From Pseudomonas hygromyciniae (lineage in GTDB: Bacteria > Pseudomonadota > Gammaproteobacteria > Pseudomonadales > Pseudomonadaceae), in NCBI RefSeq assembly GCF_016925675.1, contig NZ_CP070506.1, positions 2,726,501 to 2,790,500 on the forward strand: a DNA stretch of 64,000 nt. The letters run 5' to 3'. Both the position numbers and the translations under genes were made by a program. Shown here piece after piece: positions 18,535 to 28,161 of this stretch (within the stretch, counting starts at the first letter, position 1; each line of letters begins with the position of its first letter). Under the pieces are notes generated by a model that was given only the letters and a program-made list of their open reading frames with translations, had not been told where the DNA came from and did not search any database.

Positions 18535-20148
18535 ATGCGCGATTATTTGGCTGCGACCACCCAGTTCAACTACCAGCAAACCGTCGAGGCCGCACTGGCC
18601 GGCCATCTGCAAGGGCTCAATGCTTGCGTCGAATGCTGCGACCGGCACGCGCTGCCGGGGCGTATTGCCTTGTTCTGGGAGGGTAAGGATGGCCGCAGCG
18701 CCACCTCGACCTTCAGCGAGTTGCAGGATCAGGCGGCGCGTTTCGCCAACTTCCTCCTGGCTCAGGGCGTCAAGCATGGCGACAAGGTCGCTGGGCTGCT
18801 GCCGCGCACCGCTGAATTGCTGGTGACGGTGCTGGCCACCTGGCGCATCGGTGCGGTCTATCAACCCTTGTTCACCGCGTTCGGCCCCAAGGCCATCGAA
18901 CACCGCTTGAACAGCAGCGGCGCGGCGTTGGTGGTGACCGACGCGGTCAACCGCAGCAAGCTGACCGAAGTTGCCGATTGCCCGACTATCGTCACTGTGG
19001 CCGGCGCCAAGGGCGAAGGCATTGTGCGCGGGGATTTCAGCTTCTGGGCCGAGCTGGCCAACTATTCGAATGTCTGCGAACCGGTATTGCTGGGTGCCGA
19101 TGATCCGTTCCTGCTGATGTTCACCTCCGGCACCACCGGCCCGTCGAAAGCCCTGGCCGTGCCGCTCAAGGCCCTGGTCGCGTTCCAGAGCTACACCCGC
19201 GACGCCGTGGACCTGCGCCCTGAGGATGCGTTCTGGAACGTGGCCGATCCGGGCTGGGCCTACGGCATCTATTTCGGGGTGACCGGGCCGTTGTCCATGG
19301 GCCACCCAATCACCTTCTACGATGGTCCGTTCACCCTGGAAAGCACCTGCCGGGTCATCAATAAGTACGGGATCACCAACCTCACGGGGTCGCCTACGGC
19401 CTACCGCCTGCTGATCGCCGGTGGCGAGCAGTTTGCGCGTTCGATCAAGGGCCGGCTGCGCATCGTCAGCAGCGCCGGCGAGCCGCTGAACCCGGAAGTG
19501 ATCCGCTGGTTCGCCGACAACCTGGGTGTGACTATCCACGATCACTACGGCCAGACCGAGCTGGGCATGGTCCTGTGCAACCACCATGGCCTGGAGCACC
19601 CGGTGCATGTCGGCTCCGCAGGTTTTGCTTCGCCTGGGCACCGCATTGTGGTGCTGGACGACAACTATCAGGAACTGCCCGCCGGCCAACCCGGCATCCT
19701 CGCCATCGACCGCGAGCAGTCACCGATGTGCTGGTTCGCCGGCTACGACGGGGTCAAGACCAAGGCCTTTGTCGGCAAGTACTACTTGAGCGGTGACACC
19801 GTGGAGTTGAACCCCGATGGCAGCATCAGCTTTGTCGGGCGCAGCGACGATGTCATCACCACGTCCGGCTACCGCGTGGGGCCATTTGATGTGGAAAGCG
19901 CCTTGGTCGAACACCCCGCCGTGATTGAAGCCGCCGTGGTCGGCAAACCGGACGCGGAGCGCACCGAGCTGGTCAAGGCCTTCGTGGTGATCAACAGCCA
20001 GTACCGTGCCGACGCCGCGCTGGCCGAGGAGTTGCGCCAGCACGTGCGCAAGCGCCTGGCGGCCCACGCCTACCCGCGGGAAATCGAATTTGTCAGCGAC
20101 TTGCCCAAGACCCCGAGCGGCAAGCTGCAACGGTTTATTTTTGCGTAA
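18535..20148 (+). CDS. Acyl-CoA synthetase (AMP-forming), short/medium chain
   Basis: 537 residues from ATG 18535 (AGGG ahead of it); longer in-frame starts run through REP sequence and are rejected. It activates a carboxylic acid to acyl-CoA with ATP. Motifs: FTSGTTGPSKA (P-loop, about residue 195), YGQTELG, YLSGDTVELNPDG, GYRVGPFDVESALVEHP, and the catalytic lysine in TPSGKLQR at the C-terminus. It most resembles the medium-chain MACS branch. It is first in a five-gene run (synthetase, SDR, thiolase, acyl-CoA dehydrogenase, hydratase) that matches P. putida PP_2213-PP_2217 and P. aeruginosa PA2552-PA2555, sets tied to short-chain fatty acid and isoleucine breakdown. Confidence 0.9.
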   Translation: MRDYLAATTQFNYQQTVEAALAGHLQGLNACVECCDRHALPGRIALFWEGKDGRSATSTFSELQDQAARFANFLLAQGVKHGDKVAGLLPRTAELLVTVLATWRIGAVYQPLFTAFGPKAIEHRLNSSGAALVVTDAVNRSKLTEVADCPTIVTVAGAKGEGIVRGDFSFWAELANYSNVCEPVLLGADDPFLLMFTSGTTGPSKALAVPLKALVAFQSYTRDAVDLRPEDAFWNVADPGWAYGIYFGVTGPLSMGHPITFYDGPFTLESTCRVINKYGITNLTGSPTAYRLLIAGGEQFARSIKGRLRIVSSAGEPLNPEVIRWFADNLGVTIHDHYGQTELGMVLCNHHGLEHPVHVGSAGFASPGHRIVVLDDNYQELPAGQPGILAIDREQSPMCWFAGYDGVKTKAFVGKYYLSGDTVELNPDGSISFVGRSDDVITTSGYRVGPFDVESALVEHPAVIEAAVVGKPDAERTELVKAFVVINSQYRADAALAEELRQHVRKRLAAHAYPREIEFVSDLPKTPSGKLQRFIFA

Positions 20149-20209
20149 CCAGGAAATCGCCAAGGTCCAGGCAGCGACCACGGCTTGATCCCTCTTCAAG
20201 GAAACAATG

Positions 20210-20977
20210 ATGCAGATTGAAAACAAGGTCTTTATGGTCAGCGGCGGCGCTTCGGGCCTCGGCGCGGCCACCGCCCAAATGTTGGTGGCGGCGGGCGCCA
20301 AAGTGATGCTGGTGGACCTGAATGCCGATGCCGTGGCGGCCCAGGCCGCTGAATTGGGCGCACAGGCGCGTAGCGTGGTGGCGGATATCAGCCAGGAAGC
20401 GGCCGCCGAAGCGGCAGTACAGGCCACCGTTACGGCGTTTGGCGCTTTGCACGGGCTGGTCAACTGCGCAGGCGTAGTGCGTGGCGAGAAAATTCTCGGC
20501 AAGAACGGGCCACATGCCTTGGCCAGCTTTGCCCAGGTGATCAACGTCAACCTGATCGGCAGCTTCAACCTGTTGCGTTTGGCGGCGGCGGCCATTGCTG
20601 AATCCGAGGCCAATGCCGAGGGTGAGCGCGGCGTCATCATCAACACCGCATCGGTGGCGGCCTTTGACGGCCAGATCGGCCAGGCAGCCTATGCGGCTTC
20701 CAAGGGTGCGATTGCCAGTTTGACGCTGCCAGCGGCGCGGGAGCTGGCGCGCTTTGGTATTCGCGTGATGACCATCGCCCCCGGTATTTTCGAAACGCCG
20801 ATGATGGCCGGCATGACCCCAGAGGTACGCGATTCCCTGGCGGCCGGCGTGCCCTTTCCGCCACGTTTGGGCAAACCGGCCGAATACGCTGCGCTGGCCC
20901 GACATATCATTGAAAACAGCATGCTCAATGGCGAGGTGATCCGTCTTGACGGTGCCTTGCGTATGGCGGCCAAGTAA
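20210..20977 (+). CDS. SDR-type 3-hydroxyacyl-CoA dehydrogenase (HSD10-like)
   Basis: A short-chain dehydrogenase of 255 residues. Two ATGs are adjacent; the second has better spacing (7 nt) to [16 protein letters not shown] is the NAD-binding glycine motif, NCAGVV follows, and the active site is [24 protein letters not shown] (Ser, Tyr and Lys). The insert and C-terminus ([33 protein letters not shown]) fit type II 3-hydroxyacyl-CoA dehydrogenase, which oxidises 2-methyl-3-hydroxybutyryl-CoA in isoleucine breakdown and short straight-chain substrates. It sits between the synthetase and thiolase genes, 12 bp from the latter. Confidence 0.9.
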   Translation: MQIENKVFMVSGGASGLGAATAQMLVAAGAKVMLVDLNADAVAAQAAELGAQARSVVADISQEAAAEAAVQATVTAFGALHGLVNCAGVVRGEKILGKNGPHALASFAQVINVNLIGSFNLLRLAAAAIAESEANAEGERGVIINTASVAAFDGQIGQAAYAASKGAIASLTLPAARELARFGIRVMTIAPGIFETPMMAGMTPEVRDSLAAGVPFPPRLGKPAEYAALARHIIENSMLNGEVIRLDGALRMAAK

Positions 20978-20989
20978 GGAGGTTTTGTC

Positions 20990-22183
20990 ATGACCCAGCT
21001 CCACGATCCGATTGTTATTGTCAGCGCCGTACGCACGCCCATGGGCGGGTTCCAGGGCGAACTCAAGAGCTTGACCGCGCCCCAATTGGGCGCCGCCGCG
21101 ATTCGTGCCGCCGTCGAGCGCGCGGGTATTGCCCACGACGCCGTGGATGAAGTGTTGTTCGGTTGCGTACTGCCCGCCGGTCTCGGCCAGGCCCCGGCAC
21201 GCCAGGCCGCCCTGGGCGCTGGCCTGGACAAATCGACCCGCTGCACGACCCTCAACAAAATGTGCGGTTCGGGCATGGAAGCGGCGATTCTCGCCCATGA
21301 CTCGCTGCTGGCCGGCAGCGTGCAGGTGGTGATCGCCGGGGGCATGGAGAGTATGTCCAACGCCCCGTACCTGCTGGATCGGGCGCGTAGTGGTTACCGC
21401 ATGGGCCATGGTCGGGTTCTTGACCATATGTTCCTCGATGGCCTGGAAGACGCCTATGACAAGGGCCGCCTGATGGGCACCTTTGCCGAGGACTGCGCCG
21501 AGGCCAACGGCTTTACCCGTGAGGCCCAGGATGCCTTTGCCATTGCCTCGCTGACCCGTGCCCAACAGGCGATCAGTGCCGGTCGCTTCAGTGCCGAGAT
21601 TGTCCCGGTGCAGGTCACCGTGGGCAAGGAACAAAAGACCATCACTGACGACGAGCAGCCGCCCAAGGCGCGCCTGGACAAGATCGCCACCTTGAAGCCG
21701 GCGTTTCGCGAAGGCGGCACGGTGACGGCGGCCAACTCCAGTTCAATTTCCGACGGCGCGGCGGCCTTGCTGATGATGCGTCAGAGCGAAGCGCAAAAAC
21801 GCGGGCTCAAGCCTCTGGCAGTGATTCATGGCCATGCAGCGTTTGCCGATGAGCCGGGGTTGTTCCCGGTGGCGCCGGTGGGGGCGATCCGCAAGCTGCT
21901 GAGCAAGACCGGCTGGAACCTGGGTGATGTGGATCTGTTCGAGATCAACGAAGCGTTTGCCGTGGTCAGTCTGGTGACCATGAGCAAGCTGGAAATTCCC
22001 CACGACAAGGTCAACGTCCACGGAGGCGCGTGCGCTCTGGGGCATCCGATTGGCGCATCTGGCGCGCGTATCCTCGTGACCCTGCTGTCGGCCCTGCGCC
22101 AGAAAGGGCTTAAGCGCGGTGTGGCGGCCATCTGCATCGGCGGCGGTGAAGCCACGGCCATGGCCGTCGAGTGCCTGGATTAA
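20990..22183 (+). CDS. Acetyl-CoA acetyltransferase / thiolase
   Basis: A 397-residue thiolase of standard length. The acyl-accepting Cys is in [11 protein letters not shown] (about residue 89), the substrate loop is [13 protein letters not shown], and the C-terminal motifs are [20 protein letters not shown] (His) and [15 protein letters not shown] (deprotonating Cys). It has a strong ribosome-binding site (AAGGAGG). As the thiolytic step of the operon it would release acetyl-CoA plus propionyl-CoA or a shorter acyl-CoA. In P. putida the gene at this position is called fadAx. Confidence 0.92.
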   Translation: MTQLHDPIVIVSAVRTPMGGFQGELKSLTAPQLGAAAIRAAVERAGIAHDAVDEVLFGCVLPAGLGQAPARQAALGAGLDKSTRCTTLNKMCGSGMEAAILAHDSLLAGSVQVVIAGGMESMSNAPYLLDRARSGYRMGHGRVLDHMFLDGLEDAYDKGRLMGTFAEDCAEANGFTREAQDAFAIASLTRAQQAISAGRFSAEIVPVQVTVGKEQKTITDDEQPPKARLDKIATLKPAFREGGTVTAANSSSISDGAAALLMMRQSEAQKRGLKPLAVIHGHAAFADEPGLFPVAPVGAIRKLLSKTGWNLGDVDLFEINEAFAVVSLVTMSKLEIPHDKVNVHGGACALGHPIGASGARILVTLLSALRQKGLKRGVAAICIGGGEATAMAVECLD

Positions 22184-22192
22184 GGAATTCTT

Positions 22193-23321
22193 ATGTTGCC
22201 CAATGACGAACAACTGCAAATCAGCGATGCAGCCCGGCAATTTGCCCAGGAGCGGCTCAAGCCGTTCGCTGCCGAGTGGGACCGCGAACATCGCTTCCCC
22301 AAGGAAGCCATCGGCGAAATGGCCGAACTGGGCTTTTTCGGCATGCTGGTGCCCGAGCAATGGGGCGGTTGCGACACCGGCTACTTGGCCTATGCCATGG
22401 CCCTGGAAGAAGTCGCGGCGGGGGGATGGGGCCTGCTCGACCATCATGAGCGTGCACAACTCGGTGGGTTGCGTGCCCATCCTCAAGTTCGGCAATGACC
22501 AGCAGAAAGAGCAGTTTCTCAAGCCCCTGGCCAGCGGCGCGATGCTCGGCGCGTTTGCCCTGACCGAGCCCCAGGCCGGCTCCGACGCCAGCAGCCTGAA
22601 GACCCGTGCGCGCCTGGAAGGCGATCACTATGTGCTCAACGGCTGCAAGCAGTTCATCACCTCCGGGCAAAACGCCGGGGTGGTGATTGTGTTTGCGGTG
22701 ACTGATCCTGCGGCGGGCAAGCGTGGGATCAGCGCGTTTATTGTGCCCACGGATTCGCCCGGCTATAAGGTGGCGCGGGTCGAGGACAAGCTCGGCCAAC
22801 ATGCGTCCGACACCTGCCAGATTCTGTTTGAGGATGTGCGGGTGCCGGTGGCCAACCGCCTGGGCGAGGAGGGCGAAGGTTATCGGATTGCCCTGGCCAA
22901 CCTGGAAGGCGGCCGCGTGGGTATCGCCTCGCAATCGGTGGGTATGGCTCGTGCGGCGTTTGAAGCGGCCCGGGATTACGCCCGTGAGCGCGAGAGTTTT
23001 GGCAAGGCTTTGATCGAGCATCAGGCCGTGGCGTTTCGCCTGGCCGATATGGCCACCCAGATCGCCGTGGCCCGGCAGATGGTGCATTACGCCGCCGCCC
23101 TGCGCGACAGCGGCAAACCGGCCCTGGTGGAGGCGTCCATGGCCAAGCTGTTCGCTTCGGAGATGGCCGAGAAAGTCTGTTCTGCCGCCTTGCAAACCCT
23201 GGGTGGATACGGTTACCTGAGCGACTTCCCGCTGGAGCGGATCTACCGTGATGTGCGGGTCTGCCAGATTTATGAAGGCACCAGTGATATTCAGCGCATG
23301 GTTATTTCGCGCAATCTTTGA
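22193..23321 (+). pseudogene. Short/branched-chain acyl-CoA dehydrogenase, frame broken by +1 in a G run
   Basis: An FAD-dependent acyl-CoA dehydrogenase of about 375 residues once repaired. The frame starting at ATG 22193 (MLPNDEQLQ) is lost at six G's (22420-22425); removing one G restores [20 protein letters not shown] and an open frame to 23321. Motifs after the break are complete: [18 protein letters not shown] (FAD/substrate), [34 protein letters not shown] with the terminal [13 protein letters not shown]. The catalytic Glu position of the short-chain subclass lies in the GGYGYL-YEGT region. It would oxidise short or 2-methyl-branched acyl-CoA. The gene is probably intact in the organism. 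Confidence 0.88.
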
Positions 23322-23335
23322 AGAGGAACGGATCG

Positions 23336-24109
23336 ATGAGTTACCAAACCATTTTGCTTGAAGTCCAAGGCCGCGTCGGGCTGATTACCCTCAATCGCCC
23401 CGAGGCGTTGAACGCCTTGAACGCGCAACTGGTCAGCGAAGTGAATCAGGCCCTGGACAGCCTGGAAGCCAATCCCGAGATCGGCTGCATTGTGTTGACC
23501 GGTTCGAAAAAAGCCTTTGCCGCGGGTGCCGATATCAAGGAAATGGCGGATCTGACCTACCCGCAGATCTACCTCGACGACCTGTTCAGCGACAGCGACC
23601 GTGTAGCCAACCGCCGTAAGCCGATCATTGCGGCGGTCAACGGCTTTGCCCTGGGCGGTGGTTGCGAGTTGGCGTTGATGTGCGACTTCATCCTGGCCGG
23701 CGACAACGCCAAGTTTGGCCAGCCGGAAGTCAACCTTGGCGTGCTGCCGGGCATGGGCGGCACCCAGCGCCTGACCCGTGCGGTGGGCAAGGCCAAGGCC
23801 ATGGAAATGTGCCTGACCGGGCGTTTTATCGATGCGGTGGAAGCGGAACGTTGCGGCATCGTTGCGCGGATCGTGCCGTCGGACGAACTGTTGGCAGAGG
23901 CCCTCAAGGTCGCTGCGCTGATTGCCAGCAAATCGGTGCCCATCAGCATGATGGTCAAGGAAAGCGTCAACCGCGCCTTTGAAGTCAGCCTGTCGGAAGG
24001 CGTGCGCTTTGAACGCCGGGTGTTCCACGCCGCCTTTGCCACTCAGGACCAGAAGGAAGGCATGGCGGCGTTCGTGGCCAAGCGCGCTCCGGCATTCGTG
24101 GATAAGTAA
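23336..24109 (+). CDS. Enoyl-CoA hydratase
   Basis: A 257-residue crotonase from ATG 23336 (GAAGAGG ahead). [14 protein letters not shown] forms the oxyanion-hole loop, [16 protein letters not shown] carries the first catalytic Glu, and [19 protein letters not shown] carries the second Glu. Full family length. It hydrates the enoyl-CoA made by the upstream dehydrogenase (tiglyl-CoA or crotonyl-CoA type). It is last in the operon and followed by a hairpin at 24114. No regulator gene is attached to the operon. Confidence 0.92.
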   Translation: MSYQTILLEVQGRVGLITLNRPEALNALNAQLVSEVNQALDSLEANPEIGCIVLTGSKKAFAAGADIKEMADLTYPQIYLDDLFSDSDRVANRRKPIIAAVNGFALGGGCELALMCDFILAGDNAKFGQPEVNLGVLPGMGGTQRLTRAVGKAKAMEMCLTGRFIDAVEAERCGIVARIVPSDELLAEALKVAALIASKSVPISMMVKESVNRAFEVSLSEGVRFERRVFHAAFATQDQKEGMAAFVAKRAPAFVDK

Positions 24110-24113
24110 AACA

Positions 24114-24135
24114 ACAGGCCCGGTCACGGGCCTGT
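24114..24135. terminator. Hairpin terminator between convergent genes
   Basis: Perfect 9-bp stem ACAGGCCCG / CGGGCCTGT with loop GTCA. On the minus strand it is followed by TTGTTTTA, so it best serves the large toxin-like gene on that strand; for the plus-strand operon the U tract is poor. Confidence 0.65.
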
Positions 24136-24155
24136 GCTTGCTGCCTGGGGCCTGC

Positions 24156-27100
24156 TCAAGGCGTGCCGGGCATGACCTGATGAGCGATGGTCAGGTCACC
24201 GATCGGCGTTTGTGGGGCCAGGGCCTGGGTCGGGGGGACGGTAACCGTATTGGTCGACCCAACGCTTGGCCCGGCCTTTCTCTTGGGGAATACACCGATA
24301 CTGAGGCTACCGGTCAAGTCGACCATGCCTGGTACCCCAAGTTGGGTGTTGGTATGGGCCCTGCCTACCAACGCAATCCACTTTTCGCCGCCGCTGGTGG
24401 CTTTGATGGTTTGCGCGGCGTAATAGTTGAATCTGGCCAGGCGCTCTTTGGCCTCGGCAAGGTCCAGGGTTTTGCTTTGGGTAACGGGTGCATGCCGCTG
24501 GGTTAAGTAAATATGTTCCAGAGGAAGCACCTGTATGCCGTTTTTTTCGAACTTGGCTTTAAGTTCTTCAAAGCTTGGGTTGTCGCGTTTCTTCCCCGTG
24601 TCTCCCAGCCAGCCAATACCGTCGTCTCTGACGCCTGACGGGTAATCGGCCACCCCTTCGAAATAGACCCTCTTCACCTTTTGTTGAACGAACAGATCGA
24701 CATGGTCAAACAGCAATTGGAAACTGGCGATTTCCGCGTGGTTCTCTCCAAATATCACGCCATTGGATGCCTGCAATGCTCGAGTGATTACCTCTGATGA
24801 GGGCCTTGGCTCGGGGATCGAGGGGATAGCAGGGCGGGCCGCAATGTCCGCGGTTTTCACCGACTTGTAGTAAGCGACCATATCGTTCTCAAACTTCTGC
24901 GACACCTCCTTCCTTGCCGCTGCGGTTGCGAAGTCGTCCCAACGCCACTTGCCTTTTGTCGCGAGGGCGTAATCTTCGATGGGGAGTGCTTCTGATTTTG
25001 ACGGCTTCGGTGGAGTGTTTGGGTAGACCAGTCGCCAGTTTCTATCCAGCGGCTCGTAGCGTTGGCCACCGCGATGCGTTACGCGCCGACTGACGGGCAT
25101 CAGCGTATTTGTGGGGGTGAAGGCCTCAAGGGGGCTGCCGTATGCCTGCTGCGCCACGTCATCGTAGGCGTACCACTTGCCCTGCTGCTGCACCGCAAGC
25201 ACATCGCCGGAGTGGTCGGCAATTTTCAAGGTCCCGGTTGCCGCGCCCTCGTATCGTTGGCTGGCGGCCAGCAGGTCATAGCTGTCTGCGGTGCCGCGCA
25301 GCACTTGTATCTTGTGCGCGGCACCTTTGACGCTGGCTCGGGCGAGCCGCCCAGCGCCCATCAGCAGATCGCCCACGCCGCTCAGAGGGTTGAGCGCCTC
25401 GATGGCGCCGACGCCAACCGCTTTGGCAAGGCCCAGCGCCTTGGCCGTGCTGGACAGTGCCGTGGCCGCGACTTTCCCTACTCTTGCCGAGGTTGCCGCG
25501 CCGGCGGTGACAAAACCCAGCAGGTCCAGGCCCAAATCGATAATGCCCTCGTCGTAGTCGCCCTTTTTAAAATTGACGATGGCCGACCGTAGTGGAATCA
25601 GGTTCAACAGGAAGTCCTGGACCTTCTCTCGTGAGGCTTTTTCCTCGTCAAACGTGGTGACGCCCTTGGCCTGTTTGAGTGCGTCTGCGTTATCCAGATC
25701 AAACACCTCGACAAACGCATTGGCGATATCCTGGCTCCTGGCGCTGGAAAAGCTGCGGGGCGGCGACGCACTGCCAGCTGTAGCGTCGAGACGGCTCAAG
25801 CGGTCGCCACCGCCCAGGTTGAATGGCTCGGTCCTATGTAACCTGTTGCCGGTACGAAACTCCCCTGGCGAGATTTTTCCACGGCTGATCGCGCCCTTGG
25901 CAAGATCAACCTCATACACCGTGGTGCAACCATCACGCACGGCCTTGATCAGTAACTTGGGGCTTTTTGAGGTAAGGGTGGGCGCCGAAAAAAAACCGGT
26001 TGCAATGGTGTAGGTCCGGTCTTGGAAGAAATCGATCTGCCCGTGCTCAAGGTTGTGGCGGTCGGCTAATGGCAATTGCGCAATCATGTGTTTGATCGTG
26101 GTTTTCAGGCCTTGTTTTTGAAGGCTGATAACCGTGTCCAATTGCGTTCTGAAACGGTTGAAGACGTTGAGGTCCTGCTGTTTGTTGAGCCTGTCGATGG
26201 GAATACGACTGTCCGTGGTTTTCCAGGTTGGCATGTCCTGACGCTCCATCATCGCGATGTCCAGCATCGAGTAAGTGCCCTGAAAAAGCCGGGTGGAACG
26301 AAACGGATAGTCGGCCTGTATGCATTTTTCTTCGAAGGAAATGCCTTTGCCAAACAACTGCTCGAGTCTGGCCAGGGCGATCTGTTTCAGCTCGGGCAGG
26401 GGCGTGCGCAGTTGGCTGGAGGCGGTCGCTCGCTCCTGCAATTGCTGGTTGAAGTCAGTGCGCGCACGTTCAATCTCATCGCTGTTGTAAAGGCTGTCGT
26501 GTTTTTTATCGAGAATGCCGTTGGCTACCGCCCAGTCAATCAAGACGGCCGTCTGAATGGCATCATCCACAGGCGCCTGCATTGTATGGGCGATGCTCAT
26601 GATCTGGGCGTAACTCATCTGTGGTGTCACCCCGGGGGTGCCGGCTTCTATCTTTGCCACTGCCAACTGAAAGCTGGCCCACGCCTGGCTGCCATAGGTC
26701 AGGTTGGCAGGGATGTCCTTGACCAGGAACTGCGGTGCGATGCGTGCCAATAGCAGGTGCGCGCCGAATCCGGCCGTGGCTGCCGTGGTCTTGCCGCTCA
26801 GGCGCAAATGGTTGCTCAGGGCGTTGACGATGGAAGCAGGCGATTTACCCCAGTGCTGTTCCTGCGCCAGGTCAAAGCCGGCGACTGTGTTTCTGCGGGG
26901 TTGGTTGATGGACTCTGGGTCAAGCCCCAGATTGATCGCTGCCAGCACATAGTCGCTGACGCTGTTTGGCGTCGCGATGCCTTTGAGCTGTTGCTGTATC
27001 GCTTGCCCCAATGCCTGCCCACGGGGTGACTGGATGAGCTTTTCCAGTGCCTTGCCGGGGGCTTTGAGTTCGTCCTCGGACAAGTCTACGGCGCTGGCCA

Positions 27101-27692
27101 GATAACCCAGTGCTCCGGCGCTTTGATCGGTCAATGGCAGGCCCGACAAGCCTGGCGAGTGAGTGCGCAAGAGTGTGCCGATAGACTGCTGCTGTGAAAC
27201 GCTCAAGGGTAAAGGCCAGGACAATCCGCCGCCGTAGTTGGCGTAGGGATGCTGCAGAGACCGGATTTCCACGGCCTGGGCCAGGTCCAGCAGTTCGGCT
27301 CGGCTGCGCGGCAGCGTTATTCCATGCTTGAGCAAAAAACGTTCCAGGTCGACGCAGGTTTCGTCCCGGGCAACGGGGTGTCGGGCATAGGAAGAGTCGG
27401 CGTCAGGCGTGATAGATATTCCCGCCAAGGCTGACGCGACCGCACCCGCGTCAGCTTCGCCGGTCAGTGGTTGGGCCGCCTGTTTGAGCTGCTGCGCCAA
27501 GGCTTGCCAGTTGCGCTGATCGCCCAGGGCTTGCTGGAGGGCAGGGCTGGGCGTTTCTGGCGCAGCAGGCGGCGCGGGGCTGTTGGGCGGACGCTGGGGG
27601 GCACGTCTTGTGTAAGGAGGGGGGCAAAGCTCGGCATGGAAGGCTGGACGGCTATTGAAGTCATGACTGTTCACCTGTGTGGGACCAAACAC
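24156..27692 (-). CDS. Large toxin/effector-like protein with C-terminal ChaN/EreA (TIKI)-like domain
   Basis: 1178 residues, no signal peptide, Pro/Ser-rich N-terminal 60 residues. The middle (about 270-880) is an Ala/Leu-rich scaffold that includes a hydrophobic Gly/Ala-rich segment (about 700-770: LLNLIPLRSAIVNF, LDLLGFVTAGAATSAR) common in large Pseudomonas and dermonecrotic-type toxins. The last 220 residues read GENHAEIASFQLLFDH, VKRVYFEGVADYP and ALVGRAHTNTQLGVPGMVDL, the pattern of the ChaN/EreA/TIKI fold also found in the Pasteurella toxin C2 region and HopBA1. It is paralogous to the gene at 51.8 kb, which lacks this last domain. Start: GTG 27692 has GAGGG ahead; ATG 27664, in another frame, has a better AGGTGA and could be real if two C6 runs (27596-27601, 27619-27624) each carry one extra base. 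Secretion route unproven. Confidence 0.72.
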   Translation of the reverse strand: MFGPTQVNSHDFNSRPAFHAELCPPPYTRRAPQRPPNSPAPPAAPETPSPALQQALGDQRNWQALAQQLKQAAQPLTGEADAGAVASALAGISITPDADSSYARHPVARDETCVDLERFLLKHGITLPRSRAELLDLAQAVEIRSLQHPYANYGGGLSWPLPLSVSQQQSIGTLLRTHSPGLSGLPLTDQSAGALGYLASAVDLSEDELKAPGKALEKLIQSPRGQALGQAIQQQLKGIATPNSVSDYVLAAINLGLDPESINQPRRNTVAGFDLAQEQHWGKSPASIVNALSNHLRLSGKTTAATAGFGAHLLLARIAPQFLVKDIPANLTYGSQAWASFQLAVAKIEAGTPGVTPQMSYAQIMSIAHTMQAPVDDAIQTAVLIDWAVANGILDKKHDSLYNSDEIERARTDFNQQLQERATASSQLRTPLPELKQIALARLEQLFGKGISFEEKCIQADYPFRSTRLFQGTYSMLDIAMMERQDMPTWKTTDSRIPIDRLNKQQDLNVFNRFRTQLDTVISLQKQGLKTTIKHMIAQLPLADRHNLEHGQIDFFQDRTYTIATGFFSAPTLTSKSPKLLIKAVRDGCTTVYEVDLAKGAISRGKISPGEFRTGNRLHRTEPFNLGGGDRLSRLDATAGSASPPRSFSSARSQDIANAFVEVFDLDNADALKQAKGVTTFDEEKASREKVQDFLLNLIPLRSAIVNFKKGDYDEGIIDLGLDLLGFVTAGAATSARVGKVAATALSSTAKALGLAKAVGVGAIEALNPLSGVGDLLMGAGRLARASVKGAAHKIQVLRGTADSYDLLAASQRYEGAATGTLKIADHSGDVLAVQQQGKWYAYDDVAQQAYGSPLEAFTPTNTLMPVSRRVTHRGGQRYEPLDRNWRLVYPNTPPKPSKSEALPIEDYALATKGKWRWDDFATAAARKEVSQKFENDMVAYYKSVKTADIAARPAIPSIPEPRPSSEVITRALQASNGVIFGENHAEIASFQLLFDHVDLFVQQKVKRVYFEGVADYPSGVRDDGIGWLGDTGKKRDNPSFEELKAKFEKNGIQVLPLEHIYLTQRHAPVTQSKTLDLAEAKERLARFNYYAAQTIKATSGGEKWIALVGRAHTNTQLGVPGMVDLTGSLSIGVFPKRKAGPSVGSTNTVTVPPTQALAPQTPIGDLTIAHQVMPGTP

Positions 27693-27725
27693 CTGAAGAC
27701 CCTCTGGCCTTCGGTTTTCCCATGT

Positions 27726-27753
27726 TCAGTGGTGAAGTCGATCCGACGTATCC
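27726..27753 (-). promoter_or_regulatory. Candidate hrp-box-like promoter of the large effector gene
   Basis: On the minus strand GGATAC, 15 nt, CCACTGA. This matches GGAACC-N15/16-CCACNNA at 9 of 11 fixed positions, with a complete CCACNNA half. It ends 33 bp upstream of the GTG start. Chance matches of this quality exist, so support is modest. The rest of 27693-27966 holds no gene. Confidence 0.28.
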
Positions 27754-27966
27754 ACAGGTGAATTGTTAGCGCAGAAAACGGGCGAGTGTTCAGATAGGGC
27801 CTATCTGCACCCAACTCCACTGATTCGGGCAGAAGACAAGCCAAAGCGACTCATGGTCTGTAATATAAAGTCCCGTTTTAGCAGACCCATCCCCGTCAAC
27901 CGGTAGGCGGTCAGCCTGGCTGGCGCTACAGCGCGGATACAATTTTTCAGGTTTCAGGAACCCGTC

Positions 27967-28161
27967 ATGACCCAGAAGCAACGCTTGATTTACTCGATTC
28001 TGATTTCCCTGGTCGTCCTCGGCACGATGTTTGGCCTGTCCTATTTGCAGAACATCGGCGCCATCAGTGAGAAGACGTTCCAGTACATCGCCATTGCCGT
28101 GGCGGTGATCGTGGTGGTGATCAACGGCATCATGCGCCGTAAGGTCAAGCCTAATCGTTGA
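27967..28161 (+). CDS. Small two-span membrane protein
   Basis: A 64-residue protein with two hydrophobic helices (residues 8-27, ILISLVVLGTMFGLSYL; 40-56, IAIAVAVIVVVINGIM) and a basic C-terminus (RRKVKPNR). The ATG follows TTTCAGGAACCCGTC (AGGA). Its end overlaps the convergent Fur-like gene by 11 bp. Such small proteins are conserved among pseudomonads, but I know no function. Confidence 0.72.
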   Translation: MTQKQRLIYSILISLVVLGTMFGLSYLQNIGAISEKTFQYIAIAVAVIVVVINGIMRRKVKPNR

